Source: Collinsella aerofaciens | GTDB lineage: Bacteria > Actinomycetota > Coriobacteriia > Coriobacteriales > Coriobacteriaceae | DNA length: 64,000 nucleotides | Direction: 5' to 3' | Assembly: GCA_008680965.1 (NCBI GenBank) | Contig: NAKE01000001.1 | Coordinates: forward strand, 1,612,001 to 1,676,000 | In this document: in pieces, positions 1 through 9,064 of the stretch | Position numbering within the stretch: position 1 is the stretch's first letter | How the letters are laid out: every line of letters begins with the position of its first letter | The notes under the pieces: model-generated | What the model saw: only the letters and a program-made list of their open reading frames with translations | Told to the model about the DNA's origin: nothing | Database searches by the model: none | Translations under genes and position numbers: made by a program

Positions 1-1008
1 GCCTTCGGCCTCCATCTCATCCATTTTAATTTGGACATGATCGTATGTCTTTGAAATATGCTGTCGCTTCAGCCCGCGGCCGCTGCCTTTAATTTCAATC
101 AAATAGAAAGTGTCATCGTAAGAGAAGTTGAAATCCTCTTCCTTATTGTCTTCAAAGGTTTCATCAACCTCAGCAATCTCGGCCAAAAGGTGCCGAGCAT
201 TATTTTCAAGATCAAAATCTTTGGTACAAAGGACTGACTTAATATCCCGATAACTAGAAAGGACTTTCTCAATCCCTTTCTTCTCCTCGTTCAGAACAGC
301 CATTTGTTCATCTATTTCTTTTACTCGCGCTCTTTGTACTGTCTCATCATGAAATTCAACTTCATCCAGCCAATCAGGAACGCAAGTGAGCTGGCTTTCA
401 GTTGGAAAAATTCCATTAATAACCGCCGATAGGTCCTCATTGTCATTTACCTGAAGAGTTGTAGCGGCAAAAGCCTCGGAGATTAGAACGGCTGAAACTG
501 TTGATGCGTTCGAAAAAAGAAGGGGCTTAATAGGATGCAGTATCGGTGAACTGAAAGAAAAATCCGAATGAAGCTCTCTGTCTGCAAGTGCCGTTTTCGA
601 TTCTCCAAAACAAATGGGCAGCGGAAAAGGAAACAATTCGCATATCGGAGAGTCGGCAAAATCCTTAATAAAATCCTTCAGAAGCTTATTACGCTTATAT
701 CTCTTAGCGTCAATGCGTGAATCATATTCGTAGGAATATGAATACAAACAGTTTTGCGGAAGCAAGATGATGCATTCAGATTTTTTTGATTGCAGCACCA
801 TCTGACTAATCGAAGCAATATCTGCATGGTCCTTTAATAATGACACATCGCATGGATCGCATTTCCATAAATTCTCATCCTGCAAGTCAATGACCGTTAG
901 CTCAAAGGCATCAAAGGCGCTCGCATTGCTGAATTCTCTTATCGTAAGGTCGGTTGTTTCCGCGAATCCACAACCCTGTTTTCTATATACCAATAACTGA
1001 GTCTTCAT
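1..1008 (-). CDS. Hypothetical protein with PD-(D/E)XK nuclease-like C-terminus (partial, runs off the left edge)
   Basis: An open frame of 336 codons starts at an ATG at 1008 and continues off the window without a stop. TTGGAGGA lies about 8 bases before the ATG. Residues about 225-262 are charged and look coiled-coil. After them come a Glu in a helix-like LENNARHLLAEI, an Asp in KEEDFNF, and then LIEIKGSG. The spacing Glu, about 25-30 residues, Asp, about 12 residues, Glu-x-Lys fits the PD-(D/E)XK nuclease fold. The first 200 residues match nothing I recognise. The gene is visibly AT-rich compared with rfbB. A role in restriction or defence is inference only. The true C-terminus is outside the window. 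Confidence 0.7.
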   Translation of the reverse strand, partial: MKTQLLVYRKQGCGFAETTDLTIREFSNASAFDAFELTVIDLQDENLWKCDPCDVSLLKDHADIASISQMVLQSKKSECIILLPQNCLYSYSYEYDSRIDAKRYKRNKLLKDFIKDFADSPICELFPFPLPICFGESKTALADRELHSDFSFSSPILHPIKPLLFSNASTVSAVLISEAFAATTLQVNDNEDLSAVINGIFPTESQLTCVPDWLDEVEFHDETVQRARVKEIDEQMAVLNEEKKGIEKVLSSYRDIKSVLCTKDFDLENNARHLLAEIAEVDETFEDNKEEDFNFSYDDTFYLIEIKGSGRGLKRQHISKTYDHVQIKMDEMEAEG

Positions 1009-1129
1009 TACATAATCCTCCAATAACCAGAATGGATAAATCCCGTGTTCACAATTAATCGCAGTACAGAACCATTTATCGGCTGTAGACACGATATCCC
1101 GCGCCTACAGCCAAAATGAGCCCGAACCC

Positions 1130-1357
1130 TTAGTCTCGCGGAGGGAAGGGATCGAACCCATGGGAATCCCTTGCGCGAATTCTGCCGTCAGGGCGATGGA
1201 TAATCAACTCGGACTGTTGGTTAGAGCTAATGATTCGTCCGCGATTTATAGCATCGCGTTGTGTCGTCGTAACGAATGAAGCGCGACTCGCCCCTTCGCC
1301 TTTAACCTGCCAACTTCCGTCCGCCCGCTTTGTAACGTGTTGATTTCTGCCCTTCAT
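1130..1357 (-). CDS. DUF2188 family small protein
   Basis: A small protein of about 75 residues containing HVTKRADGSWQVKGEGAS, an alanine/arginine helix, and a C-terminal SELIIHRPDGRIRARDSHG followed by DPFPP. This is the layout of DUF2188, a short beta-beta-alpha-beta domain of unknown function. An in-frame GTG at 1363 would add two residues, but it overlaps the likely Shine-Dalgarno GCGAGG, which sits about 6 bases before the ATG at 1357, so the ATG is preferred. It lies alone between the partial nuclease-like gene and rfbB. No function can be assigned. Confidence 0.72.
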   Translation of the reverse strand: MKGRNQHVTKRADGSWQVKGEGASRASFVTTTQRDAINRGRIISSNQQSELIIHRPDGRIRARDSHGFDPFPPRD

Positions 1358-1642
1358 GTTCACCTCGCCCTCGAAACCAATTCATCAACGAATCCACAGC
1401 ACAAGACTTTCAGCAAGTCGCTCATGCTGTTCCGTTTAGATTTTAAGCGCCGGTGCGGACATGAACTTAGCGCGCCTTGAATCCCATGAATCCGATAGCC
1501 AAACGCGTAAACAGTCCGCAAAGACAAATGCATGCACGATTTAACCAGCCAAAAATAGGGGGCGTCAACCTGCGCCGATGTCCCCAATGCGAACACGCTA
1601 TTTGCCACATGAGCCAGATCCCATACGCCAGCAGCACACCCC

Positions 1643-2668
1643 CTACCGCCCCCGCGCGCGGTAGGGGGCCTCGGTGGCCTCCTTGGCGGGGCGCCACCAG
1701 GACTCGTTCTCCACGTACCAGTCGATGGTGGCCCTGAGCCCCTCGGCGAAGTCGGTGTGCGTCGGCCTCCAGCCCAGCTCGCGCTGGAGCTTCGTGCTGT
1801 CGATGGCGTAGCGGCGGTCGTGTCCGGGGCGGTCTGCGACCCAGTCGAAGTCCTCGGGGCCGCGGCCCATGGCCTCGAGGATCATGCGCAGCACGGTGAT
1901 GTTGTTCTTCTCCCCGTCGGCTCCGATGAGGTAGGTCTCCCCCATGTGGCCCTTGGTGAGGATGTCCCAGACGGCCGAGGAGTGGTCCTCGGTGTGGATC
2001 CAGTCGCGGACGTTCTCGCCGCGGCCGTAGAGCTTGGGGCGCACGCCGTCGACGATGTTCGTGATCTGCCTGGGGATGAACTTCTCCACGTGCTGGTAGG
2101 GGCCGTAGTTGTTGGAGCAGTTGGAGATCGTGGCGCGAAGGCCGTAGGTGCGGGTCCATGCGCGCACGAGCATGTCGGAGCTGGCCTTGGTCGAGCTGTA
2201 CGGCGAGCTCGGGTGATACGGCGTCTCCTCGGTGAACTTCGCCGGGTCGTCGAGCGCCAGGTCGCCGTAGACCTCGTCGGTGGAGACGTGGTGGTAGCGG
2301 ATGCCGTGCTTGCGGACGGCCTCCAGCAGGCGGAAGGTGCCCTCCACGTTGGTGCGCAGGAACGGCTCGGGGTCCGCGATGGAGTTGTCGTTGTGGCTCT
2401 CGGCGGCGTAGTGCACGATGGCGTCGTGGCCCGGGACGATGCGATCCAGCAGCTCCGCGTCGCAGATGTCGCCCACGACGAGCTCGACCCTATCCGCCGG
2501 CAGCCCGGCGATGTTCTCGGGGTTGCCGGCGTAGGTCAGCTTGTCCAGGACGGTCACGTGCACGCCGGGATGGTTGTCCACGACGTAGTGCACGAAGTTG
2601 CTGCCGATGAAGCCGCAGCCGCCCGTGACGATGATGTTCTTGGGATTGAACGTTTCAGCGATGGTCAA
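1643..2668 (-). CDS. rfbB: dTDP-glucose 4,6-dehydratase, first copy
   Basis: Converts dTDP-glucose to dTDP-4-keto-6-deoxyglucose, the second step of dTDP-L-rhamnose synthesis, in the cytoplasm. This is an extended SDR protein of 341 residues: the N-terminal NAD motif GGCGFIGSN, the catalytic TDEVYGD segment, and YSSTK for the Tyr-x-x-x-Lys pair are all present. The start appears to be TTG at 2668, with AGGAAGG just upstream. It is almost the same protein as the copy at 17046-18068, and long blocks are identical at base level. It stands alone, outside the rhamnose operon and among AT-rich accessory genes, so it is probably a duplicate. A GC-rich hairpin (about 1640-1667) covers the stop codon. 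Confidence 0.93.
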   Translation of the reverse strand: MTIAETFNPKNIIVTGGCGFIGSNFVHYVVDNHPGVHVTVLDKLTYAGNPENIAGLPADRVELVVGDICDAELLDRIVPGHDAIVHYAAESHNDNSIADPEPFLRTNVEGTFRLLEAVRKHGIRYHHVSTDEVYGDLALDDPAKFTEETPYHPSSPYSSTKASSDMLVRAWTRTYGLRATISNCSNNYGPYQHVEKFIPRQITNIVDGVRPKLYGRGENVRDWIHTEDHSSAVWDILTKGHMGETYLIGADGEKNNITVLRMILEAMGRGPEDFDWVADRPGHDRRYAIDSTKLQRELGWRPTHTDFAEGLRATIDWYVENESWWRPAKEATEAPYRARGR

Positions 2669-2764
2669 TCACCTTCCTACACCTAAAAACCACCGCGCTT
2701 AAAATGCTTGCGCAAGCGTAGCGCCAAAACGCCAGTTTGAATAAAGGCAACCTACGTCCAAGAA

Positions 2765-2935
2765 TCAGAGATTCCAAAAACAGTCGCAGCTTGCGCCGGT
2801 GTATTTACGACATGCGTACCCAAGCTTCGCCCCGACAACCTTGAAGACACGATTAAAAGCAACACGCAGCTCAAACAAGTTGATCCCTGAGTTATATCTC
2901 TTCGCCAAATCGATTAGATCCGCAGTGAAACGGAA
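2765..2935 (-). pseudogene. Possible C-terminal remnant of a lost gene
   Basis: The reverse strand holds an open stretch of about 55 codons ending at a TGA at 2765-2767. It includes LFELRVAFNRVFKVVGAK and has no credible start. A related-looking phrase (RVAFNRI) is readable on the same strand near 4790-4845. Both could be decayed fragments of one AT-rich gene family. The rest of the 2669-3002 gap shows no gene. Confidence 0.25.
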
Positions 2936-3002
2936 AGAATGAATACAGATTCTTTAGAACCTCATTAAGGAAAAATTAAAGTCAGGAATTCGAATAACAG
3001 AG

Positions 3003-3680
3003 GTGAGCGGTTTGGACAGTCACATCGATAGCGTATATTACGACAAGCCACTCCCAGATAGGACCAAAATCGATATCTGGGAATGCTATGCAAGACACGT
3101 TCTGCAGTTTATCGATAGCAACAAATATGGAAATCTGACTTACAGCGACAAGCCAGATCTGATCGATAGGACACGTTCTCTGGGCATTGAGGTGACAGAT
3201 TCCCAATCACGAGAAAGCAGAGAGGCTGAATCTCTTTACTCGAGGCTCGCATTCATCGATGACCAATCTTGGAGAAAACGCCAAATCGAACGGATCGAAC
3301 AGTGCGGCGCTCATTATGAAAGCGGAATTCTGTTTGGTCCAAGGGGCGCCGATTCGTTCGAGCTGGTTTATGAAGCCCTTAACAAAAAACTGGAGAGACT
3401 CAACTCTAACGATTATGAATTATTTAGAAGAAATGAGCTGTTTGTCAAATCTACTATTCTTGCTGACGAGGAAATGCTTCGAGAAGCCCTCTCAAAAATG
3501 GAAAAACAATCCCGCGATCACCCGCGACGCTTCGCTTCCGTCACTGTCTCGGTTCCAGGACACAATTACGTGTTCGACTTCGATTCATCCACATACAAAT
3601 CTCTTGAATTCGGAAGTAGCGAGCAGTTTCGAATTGCCGATAGTGCGCGGTGGGAAGTAATACGCGCGGAGTTGAGCTGA
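3003..3680 (+). CDS. Hypothetical protein with a nuclease-fold-like KPDLID...GIEVT motif
   Basis: A soluble protein of about 222-225 residues. Near the N-terminus it reads KPDLIDRTRSLGIEVTDS, an Asp then Glu-x-Thr arrangement between two predicted strands like the core of PD-(D/E)XK proteins, but with Thr in place of the usual Lys. The remainder is charged and helical, ending in short strands (ASVTVSVPG, YVFDFD). Two starts are possible: GTG at 3003 with no good ribosome site, or TTG at 3012 preceded at 5 bases by AGAGGTGA; the TTG looks better. The gene is AT-rich and unlinked to its neighbours. Function unknown. Confidence 0.6.
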   Translation: MSGLDSHIDSVYYDKPLPDRTKIDIWECYARHVLQFIDSNKYGNLTYSDKPDLIDRTRSLGIEVTDSQSRESREAESLYSRLAFIDDQSWRKRQIERIEQCGAHYESGILFGPRGADSFELVYEALNKKLERLNSNDYELFRRNELFVKSTILADEEMLREALSKMEKQSRDHPRRFASVTVSVPGHNYVFDFDSSTYKSLEFGSSEQFRIADSARWEVIRAELS

Positions 3681-3752
3681 GGCAAGCACGGCCGCATATA
3701 ATAAGAGCTCCTATACCTCCGCGCTTGCAAAACCATTCACACTGCAATTAAA

Positions 3753-3782
3753 CGGGCTGCGCGGTCAAGACCGCGCAGCCCG
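3753..3782. terminator. Bidirectional hairpin between convergent genes
   Basis: CGGGCTGCGCGGTC pairs perfectly with GACCGCGCAGCCCG across a two-base loop. It sits between the converging genes ending at 3680 and 3783, directly against the second stop codon, so it can end transcripts from both sides. There is no long T tract. Confidence 0.65.
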
Positions 3783-4667
3783 TCATTTCCCCACAAGCGA
3801 TTCCAAACACTCGTAATCTCTCGCGATAAGGAAATCCCAGGAGTCATTACCGCGCATAATCGCGCGATTGACCACATCGACAGCGGCACCATCAATGTGA
3901 GAAATACTCACCAAGCGGTCATTCTCTGATTTCTGCTTAAAGGCCACTCCATATCGAGGGCTCAACGGAAAGTAGATGCTGCAGGGATCGCTCTCCCGAA
4001 TGTCCGACCATTCAGGAAAGATGGGCAACGACGAGGTTAAAAACTCTGACCCCTCAGGCGCCACGAAAAAGCCGCAATCCATTCTAAGCATCAAAGAAAC
4101 CAGCGAATAAAGCGGGGCGCCCTCACAGAACTTAAACAAGGCTGCGTCCTGAATAGCAAGCTCTACAATCGATTCAAACTCCTCGCCAAAACCCTCGGCG
4201 TCCATCTCTTTTCGATCAACTTCAGTAAGGAATCCTTCTGCTTCCAACTCAGCCGCGTAGGATGCAGCATTACTTCTTACCCTCTTGAGATATTTTGGGC
4301 TCCTTACGAGTAATAACGCAATGAAGAGTATAAGACGTTCGAGCAGCTCACAGGTCTCATCAGTGTCAGAAAACCCGCCGGCATCCAAATGCTCTATAAG
4401 CAGTCTGTAATCGTACGCAAGGTCATTCTCCATCTTGCTTAATGCCTTTTCAGCAGACCCCTGTTCAATAAATCGCTCCCCATCAATTGGGGTCCGTCTC
4501 TTTATCTCATGAAGGTACTTCTCGAAACAAATGCCTTCCGGTTTAGTTTGAAATATGCGACCCAAACCACTTGGCTCACGCTTCACCGCATAAAGAAAGC
4601 CATCTTGATTAGTAAACGACTTCAGATAAAAACGCGGCACGTAGTGCTGCTTCTTAACATCGGACAT
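3783..4667 (-). CDS. DUF4238 family protein
   Basis: A soluble protein of 294 residues starting MSDVKKQHYVPRFYLKSF, the hallmark KxQHYVPRFYLKxF start of DUF4238. The middle is helical (ERLILFIALLLVRSPKYL), and near the end ISIYFPLSPRYG-like text gives a short beta region, again typical of the family. The start at 4667 has TGGAGG 7 bases upstream; the open frame extends 33 codons further but without a ribosome site. The family is scattered among accessory genes of many bacteria and has no proven activity. Here it is a single AT-leaning gene in the accessory block. Confidence 0.78.
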   Translation of the reverse strand: MSDVKKQHYVPRFYLKSFTNQDGFLYAVKREPSGLGRIFQTKPEGICFEKYLHEIKRRTPIDGERFIEQGSAEKALSKMENDLAYDYRLLIEHLDAGGFSDTDETCELLERLILFIALLLVRSPKYLKRVRSNAASYAAELEAEGFLTEVDRKEMDAEGFGEEFESIVELAIQDAALFKFCEGAPLYSLVSLMLRMDCGFFVAPEGSEFLTSSLPIFPEWSDIRESDPCSIYFPLSPRYGVAFKQKSENDRLVSISHIDGAAVDVVNRAIMRGNDSWDFLIARDYECLESLVGK

Positions 4668-5534
4668 ATAATCGCCTCCACAAAGCGTCCTTACCCCTGC
4701 CGAAACACCAGGAAGAAGGTCAACGTAAAAATCATGGAAAACAATAACCCAAAACCCGGCAACCATTATGCCGACAGGCCGAAGATGGTAACGCGCCGCA
4801 ATATGCGATTAAAGGCAACCCGCTGGGAACATCCTTGGTGAGCAGCACGGTCACCTTCGGCTATTGCCAGTTTCCAACTTACTTCATCTATGCGATCAGG
4901 GGGCGCTACGCCCCCAACCAAGAGCCTGATTGGCAATCCGTTCCTTGGCAAATCGTATAGGCTTTTGTCAAAACGACCGGATACGGCAACTCGCAGAGAC
5001 GACGCATCATCCGGGGTCTGCCCTTGAAAACCGAGGCTCGGAGTCTAGATGAAGACAGTTCGGCCTTTGTTGCAGCTAATTCGGTCATACCTACAAAACA
5101 CGACACGAATACCTGGACCACTTGAGCCTCATACATCAGGCAAACCATAACGAATATGAATCTCTTTGGCAGAGATCCCACATCAATGCCCGCAACGGTT
5201 GGCACTACAGCGAGGCCCAATCACACGGCACCACTTCCAACACGCGTCTGAGGAACGTAGCCCCGCTGAGGTTGCGCAGGACAGCCTCAACTGTGAGCTC
5301 ACCCCCAATTTCGTTATTAGCTGACAGCAGCCGACACTCCCCTGCCCGGAAACAGCCCCCGGAACGCTCCACAGACATGCACCCCCGGCGCCGAGGGCGA
5401 TCACAACCTCCGGGCAACACCAGCGATCCACACCACTCCCGCACGAGGGTCCCGCCAGGAACCTTTACCTTGGTAGCAAAGAACCTGGCCGCACAAGGCG
5501 GTCCGAGACATCACTACCCAAGAAAGGAAACGCC
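4668..5534. other. 867-base stretch without a convincing gene
   Basis: Only short overlapping frames with no family resemblance or ribosome site are present. A fragment resembling the remnant at 2765-2935 can be read on the minus strand near 4790-4845. This looks like decayed accessory DNA. The last 14 bases carry AGAAAGGA, the ribosome site of the next gene. Confidence 0.4.
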
Positions 5535-6206
5535 ATGCTCAAAAACAACATCGTCTACCTACTCAAGTTCGCACCTAAGGAAGCATACATCGACGACTTG
5601 ATGAACGGTCGCCTCTACATGAACGCGGCTGGCTACTATCATGGCCTGTCTGGCGAACAGGGCGATCCGCTCGAGGCGTCCATGGTCCTCCCGGCATGCA
5701 TCTACGGCAATTACCGCCTGCCCATCTACTGCATGTACACGGTCCGCGAGAACGACATCGTCGACGGTTCTGTCCAAATCCCGAAGCGCATGATCCGCGA
5801 GTTCGGATGTGCAGACGGATGGATCGGCATCGTGCGGTACGACAGCTTCGCGCGCCTTATGGACAGCCACACCACAGACGGCGGGGACGTATACGCCCAC
5901 AGCGCCATCTCCTATGGCATCCCCGGACCAAAGCTGATCGACGAAATTTTCCAAGGCAAGATCTGCAACCTACTTATCAAAACGCTCAAGTACGCATATC
6001 AGAAGGAGTATCGAATCATCGGGTCGCGTCCGGTCGAATGTCGCCTTTTACCAGACGAGAATCACCCGGGCTGCAAAATTGAAAAATACGACCACGCAGA
6101 ACTTGACCTAAGCAGCAGCCTCGCGGACTTTTCCTGGAAGGCCTCGGCGCCGAGCCTCGAAGAGTCGCAAGACGGCCTCATGCTGGAGTTGCCACATCGC
6201 GTATAG
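5535..6206 (+). CDS. Hypothetical protein, DUF2971-like layout
   Basis: A protein of 223 residues with AAAGGA before its ATG. It begins NNIVYLLKFAPKEAYIDDLM, continues with GRLYMNAAGYY and a GDPLEAS turn, and later has YQKEYRI. The order, a residue saying where the protein sits, then GxLYMN, then DxxE, then KEYRI, resembles DUF2971-type proteins often found near phage or defence genes. No catalytic residue set can be named. GC content is higher than for the orphan genes to its left. Neighbours do not indicate a function. Confidence 0.55.
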   Translation: MLKNNIVYLLKFAPKEAYIDDLMNGRLYMNAAGYYHGLSGEQGDPLEASMVLPACIYGNYRLPIYCMYTVRENDIVDGSVQIPKRMIREFGCADGWIGIVRYDSFARLMDSHTTDGGDVYAHSAISYGIPGPKLIDEIFQGKICNLLIKTLKYAYQKEYRIIGSRPVECRLLPDENHPGCKIEKYDHAELDLSSSLADFSWKASAPSLEESQDGLMLELPHRV

Positions 6207-6392
6207 CTAACGAAGCGCGGGCGGGACGCCGCCGGGGACCAAAGCGGGACCGCTCCCCCTCCCCAACATTCCCCAGAAAGTTCGCTGATGTTGACTGGTG
6301 TTCTCGTAAAATAATCCCCAATAAAATATGTGCGGAGTGCTGGCCTGGAGCTGCCTTCGGACCCTATTGGCTGCTCACCGAGAGGCTCCGCT

Positions 6393-9029
6393 ATGAAACG
6401 ACCCCTTTACTACCTGCTCTGCGCGATCGCGTGCACGTCCATGGTCAGTGCGACGTTGCCCGTGTCAGCCATTGCGGAAGCCATCCAGCCTCGGGCAGCA
6501 GCCCAGCAGCAGGCGCAAGCCGACGCCACAAGCAGCGACACAGGCAAGGCCGAAGACGGCACCAGCACAAACGCGACAGCAGATACCGTAGAGGACGGCA
6601 CCGCAACATCCACCGGCGCCAGCGCAGTCAACACGGAAAGCGCTGACGACACCCCCACCGCCAACGCCACAGACACCGCCGCGCCCGGCACCGCCGCCGC
6701 AACCGACACCCCCACCCCATCCCTCCGAGCCCGTACCAACCCCACTCCCGCCGCAATCTCCGCCACGTCACAAACCGGCTACGCACACTCCGCCACCGCA
6801 ACCCAAAACGGCGTCGCCTTCACCGTCTCGTGGAACGACGCACCCGCGGGCACCGCGACGACCTTCCACGTAACCCAGGCCAACGGCTCGTCCCAGGCCA
6901 AGGCGCGCATGGACGTGCCCACCTATTGGGACGGCGGCAGTCAGGAAAGCGTCTGCGACCCGTCGCGCCCGGCATGGGCCAGCTACTGCAGCCTGGGCAC
7001 CGCGGGCCACGACTTTACCTTTGACTTCACGGCATCGGGAACGTACCGCATCCACTTCTACTTTATGGACAACGACAGAAACGACCCCCAAAACGACAAG
7101 GGGATCTACTACCTGCGCACCACGGCGGAGGTGACCGTAAACGATGCCGCCCGCCCAAGCGTCACGCAGATCGTCAACGGTGCCGTGGACCTGTGCGGGC
7201 AAGAGACAGACGGCTCGGAATACGACATGGCGCTTTGGCTCCACGACTGGACGCTCGACCAGCTGGAGTACGACCACAACCTCAACTGGTGCTCGGCCGA
7301 AAGCGGCCTCACGCGCCACCAGGGCACCTGCGAGAGCTACCAGCGCATCTACTCCAAGCTCCTTGACGCAGCGGGCATCGCCAACGGCCGCATCACCGGC
7401 AACGGCCACACCTGGAACGCCGTAAAGATCGACGGCAAATGGTGCCAGATGGACCTAACCTGGGACGACACCAGCGACAACTGGTACGGAGACCTGGACC
7501 AGCGCCATCTGTACTTTGGCCTGACCGACGAGCTCATGGCAATCGCCCACTCCGACCACACGGCAAACTATCAAAAGGCCGACTACGTCTATCGTTCAAC
7601 CGACCTGTCCAACAATTACTTTGTGCGAAATGGCAAGGCCGATGAATGGGCCGAGAAATATGCCGACCGCATTCAGCAGCACCTGGATGCCAAGGAAGAG
7701 GGCTTTTCCATCAATGCAGATAACCAGTCCTTCCCGCCGAGTATCTCGGGGATTCAGAACGGGATTGTTGCTTATGCGATGAATCAGAGGGAGTGGAAGA
7801 CCGGTGGCACCAAGGTTAAGCTTACTGCGGCATCTAGCGTCACAAAAGAATCGAACAGCAAATGGAGCGCCAAGTACGACCTCACAGCAAGCTATGAGAC
7901 CACGTACGCCATAACAACCATGCCGAAGGACTGTGAAGTATACAACGGAGCCCAAGCCGAATTCACCGTAACGGCACCAAGCGCGACATCGTTCCAATGG
8001 CAATGCTCCGACAATGGAGGTTCAAGTTGGTACAACACGGGTATAGGCGGCGAAACTTCCAGGCAGAAAACCCTGAGGTTTGCATCCAATGCCCAGCTCG
8101 CGAAGAGGCTCTACCGCTGCCTAGTCTCGTTCCCGAACAGCAGCACCCTCGCAAGCGAGCCCGCACGCCTCGTCCTTGTCGCCCGATACGCCATCAGCTC
8201 CCAGCCCGAAGACTGCACAACTGCCGCAGGGTCAACAGCGTTCTTCGCCATCGAAGCAGAGCGGGCTACTTCGTTCCAGTGGCAATGCTCCGACAATGAG
8301 GGCAGATCATGGTACAACACGGGGATCGGAGGTGAGACTTCCACGCAGGCGAGAATCGAGTTCACTGCAAGTACGGGATTGTCAAAACGCCGCTATAGAT
8401 GCTTGGCATTCTTCCCTGATGGGACTAGCTCGGCTTCAAACACTGCGCAACTAAAACTAAGCGCTAACCAAATAACCGGGCAACCGCGAGACACGGCCGC
8501 CTCGACAGGATCCGAAGCGTCTTTCTCTGTGCGAGCCCTAGGTGCCATCTCGTACCAGTGGCAATGTTCCGACAATGATGGGAAGGGCTGGTACGACACC
8601 GGGATTGGCAATGCCGCCTCAAAGCTGCCTACGCTGCGGTTCACCGCCAGTGCCGCACTTGCGAAACGTCTCTACAGGTGCGTTGTCACCTTCCAGGATG
8701 GAACAACAGCTGCGACTCAAAACGCCAAACTCTCGTTATTGTCGAATAAAGAGAGGATCACCACGCAGCCGAAAGATTGCGCAACGAGCGCAGGAATTGA
8801 GGCCTCGTTCTCAATCGACGCTGAGCACGCGGCCGCATTTCAATGGCAATGTTCTGACAACGGAGGCAGGACCTGGTACAACACCGCAATCGGAGGCGTC
8901 ACCTCGAAAAGCAGCACCATAAGTTTCACTGCAACCGAAGGCTTGACAAAGAGGCTATTCCGATGCTTAGTCTACCTCGAAGACGGTTCGACGCAAGCCT
9001 CCGAGGCAGCCAAGCTGCTTCTGCGGTAA
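6393..9029 (+). CDS. Secreted transglutaminase-like protein with four Ig-like repeats
   Basis: An exported protein of 878 residues. Residues 1-30 are a signal peptide. About 31-125 is a low-complexity Ala/Thr/Asp/Ser linker, as in cell-surface stalks. About 270-400 is a transglutaminase-like (cysteine-protease fold) core with Cys313 in GTCESY, His339 in GHTWNAV and Asp354 in MDLTWDD, a complete triad. From about residue 506 to the end lie four tandem 94-residue Ig-like repeats, each with WQCSDN and YRC. ATG 6393 is chosen over the upstream frame because GAGAGG precedes it and the signal peptide follows. There is no LPXTG or terminal membrane segment, so anchoring is unclear. It converges on the polysaccharide operon. 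Confidence 0.82.
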   Translation: MKRPLYYLLCAIACTSMVSATLPVSAIAEAIQPRAAAQQQAQADATSSDTGKAEDGTSTNATADTVEDGTATSTGASAVNTESADDTPTANATDTAAPGTAAATDTPTPSLRARTNPTPAAISATSQTGYAHSATATQNGVAFTVSWNDAPAGTATTFHVTQANGSSQAKARMDVPTYWDGGSQESVCDPSRPAWASYCSLGTAGHDFTFDFTASGTYRIHFYFMDNDRNDPQNDKGIYYLRTTAEVTVNDAARPSVTQIVNGAVDLCGQETDGSEYDMALWLHDWTLDQLEYDHNLNWCSAESGLTRHQGTCESYQRIYSKLLDAAGIANGRITGNGHTWNAVKIDGKWCQMDLTWDDTSDNWYGDLDQRHLYFGLTDELMAIAHSDHTANYQKADYVYRSTDLSNNYFVRNGKADEWAEKYADRIQQHLDAKEEGFSINADNQSFPPSISGIQNGIVAYAMNQREWKTGGTKVKLTAASSVTKESNSKWSAKYDLTASYETTYAITTMPKDCEVYNGAQAEFTVTAPSATSFQWQCSDNGGSSWYNTGIGGETSRQKTLRFASNAQLAKRLYRCLVSFPNSSTLASEPARLVLVARYAISSQPEDCTTAAGSTAFFAIEAERATSFQWQCSDNEGRSWYNTGIGGETSTQARIEFTASTGLSKRRYRCLAFFPDGTSSASNTAQLKLSANQITGQPRDTAASTGSEASFSVRALGAISYQWQCSDNDGKGWYDTGIGNAASKLPTLRFTASAALAKRLYRCVVTFQDGTTAATQNAKLSLLSNKERITTQPKDCATSAGIEASFSIDAEHAAAFQWQCSDNGGRTWYNTAIGGVTSKSSTISFTATEGLTKRLFRCLVYLEDGSTQASEAAKLLLR
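7908..9029 (+). repeat. Four tandem 94-codon Ig-like repeat units
   Basis: The base pattern tggcaatg(c/t)tc(c/t)gacaatg returns near 7998, 8280, 8562 and 8844, a period of about 282 bases. Units have drifted at base level while keeping Trp-Gln-Cys and Tyr-Arg-Cys, so the copies are old and selected as domains. Confidence 0.85.
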
Positions 9030-9064
9030 AGGCGATCTCATACTTTGAAGCGCCCGCAAAGCCG

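Noticed and set aside
1080..1250. Possible tRNA gene suspected from the phrase gggatcgaaccc on the plus strand
   Set aside because: No acceptor or anticodon stem can be folded around it. The text is the end of the DUF2188 coding sequence.
5122..5601. 159-codon plus-strand frame across the gene-free stretch
   Set aside because: It has basic, Pro/Ser/Thr/Arg-rich low-complexity text, no ribosome site and no family match, and it runs into the next real gene in a different frame.
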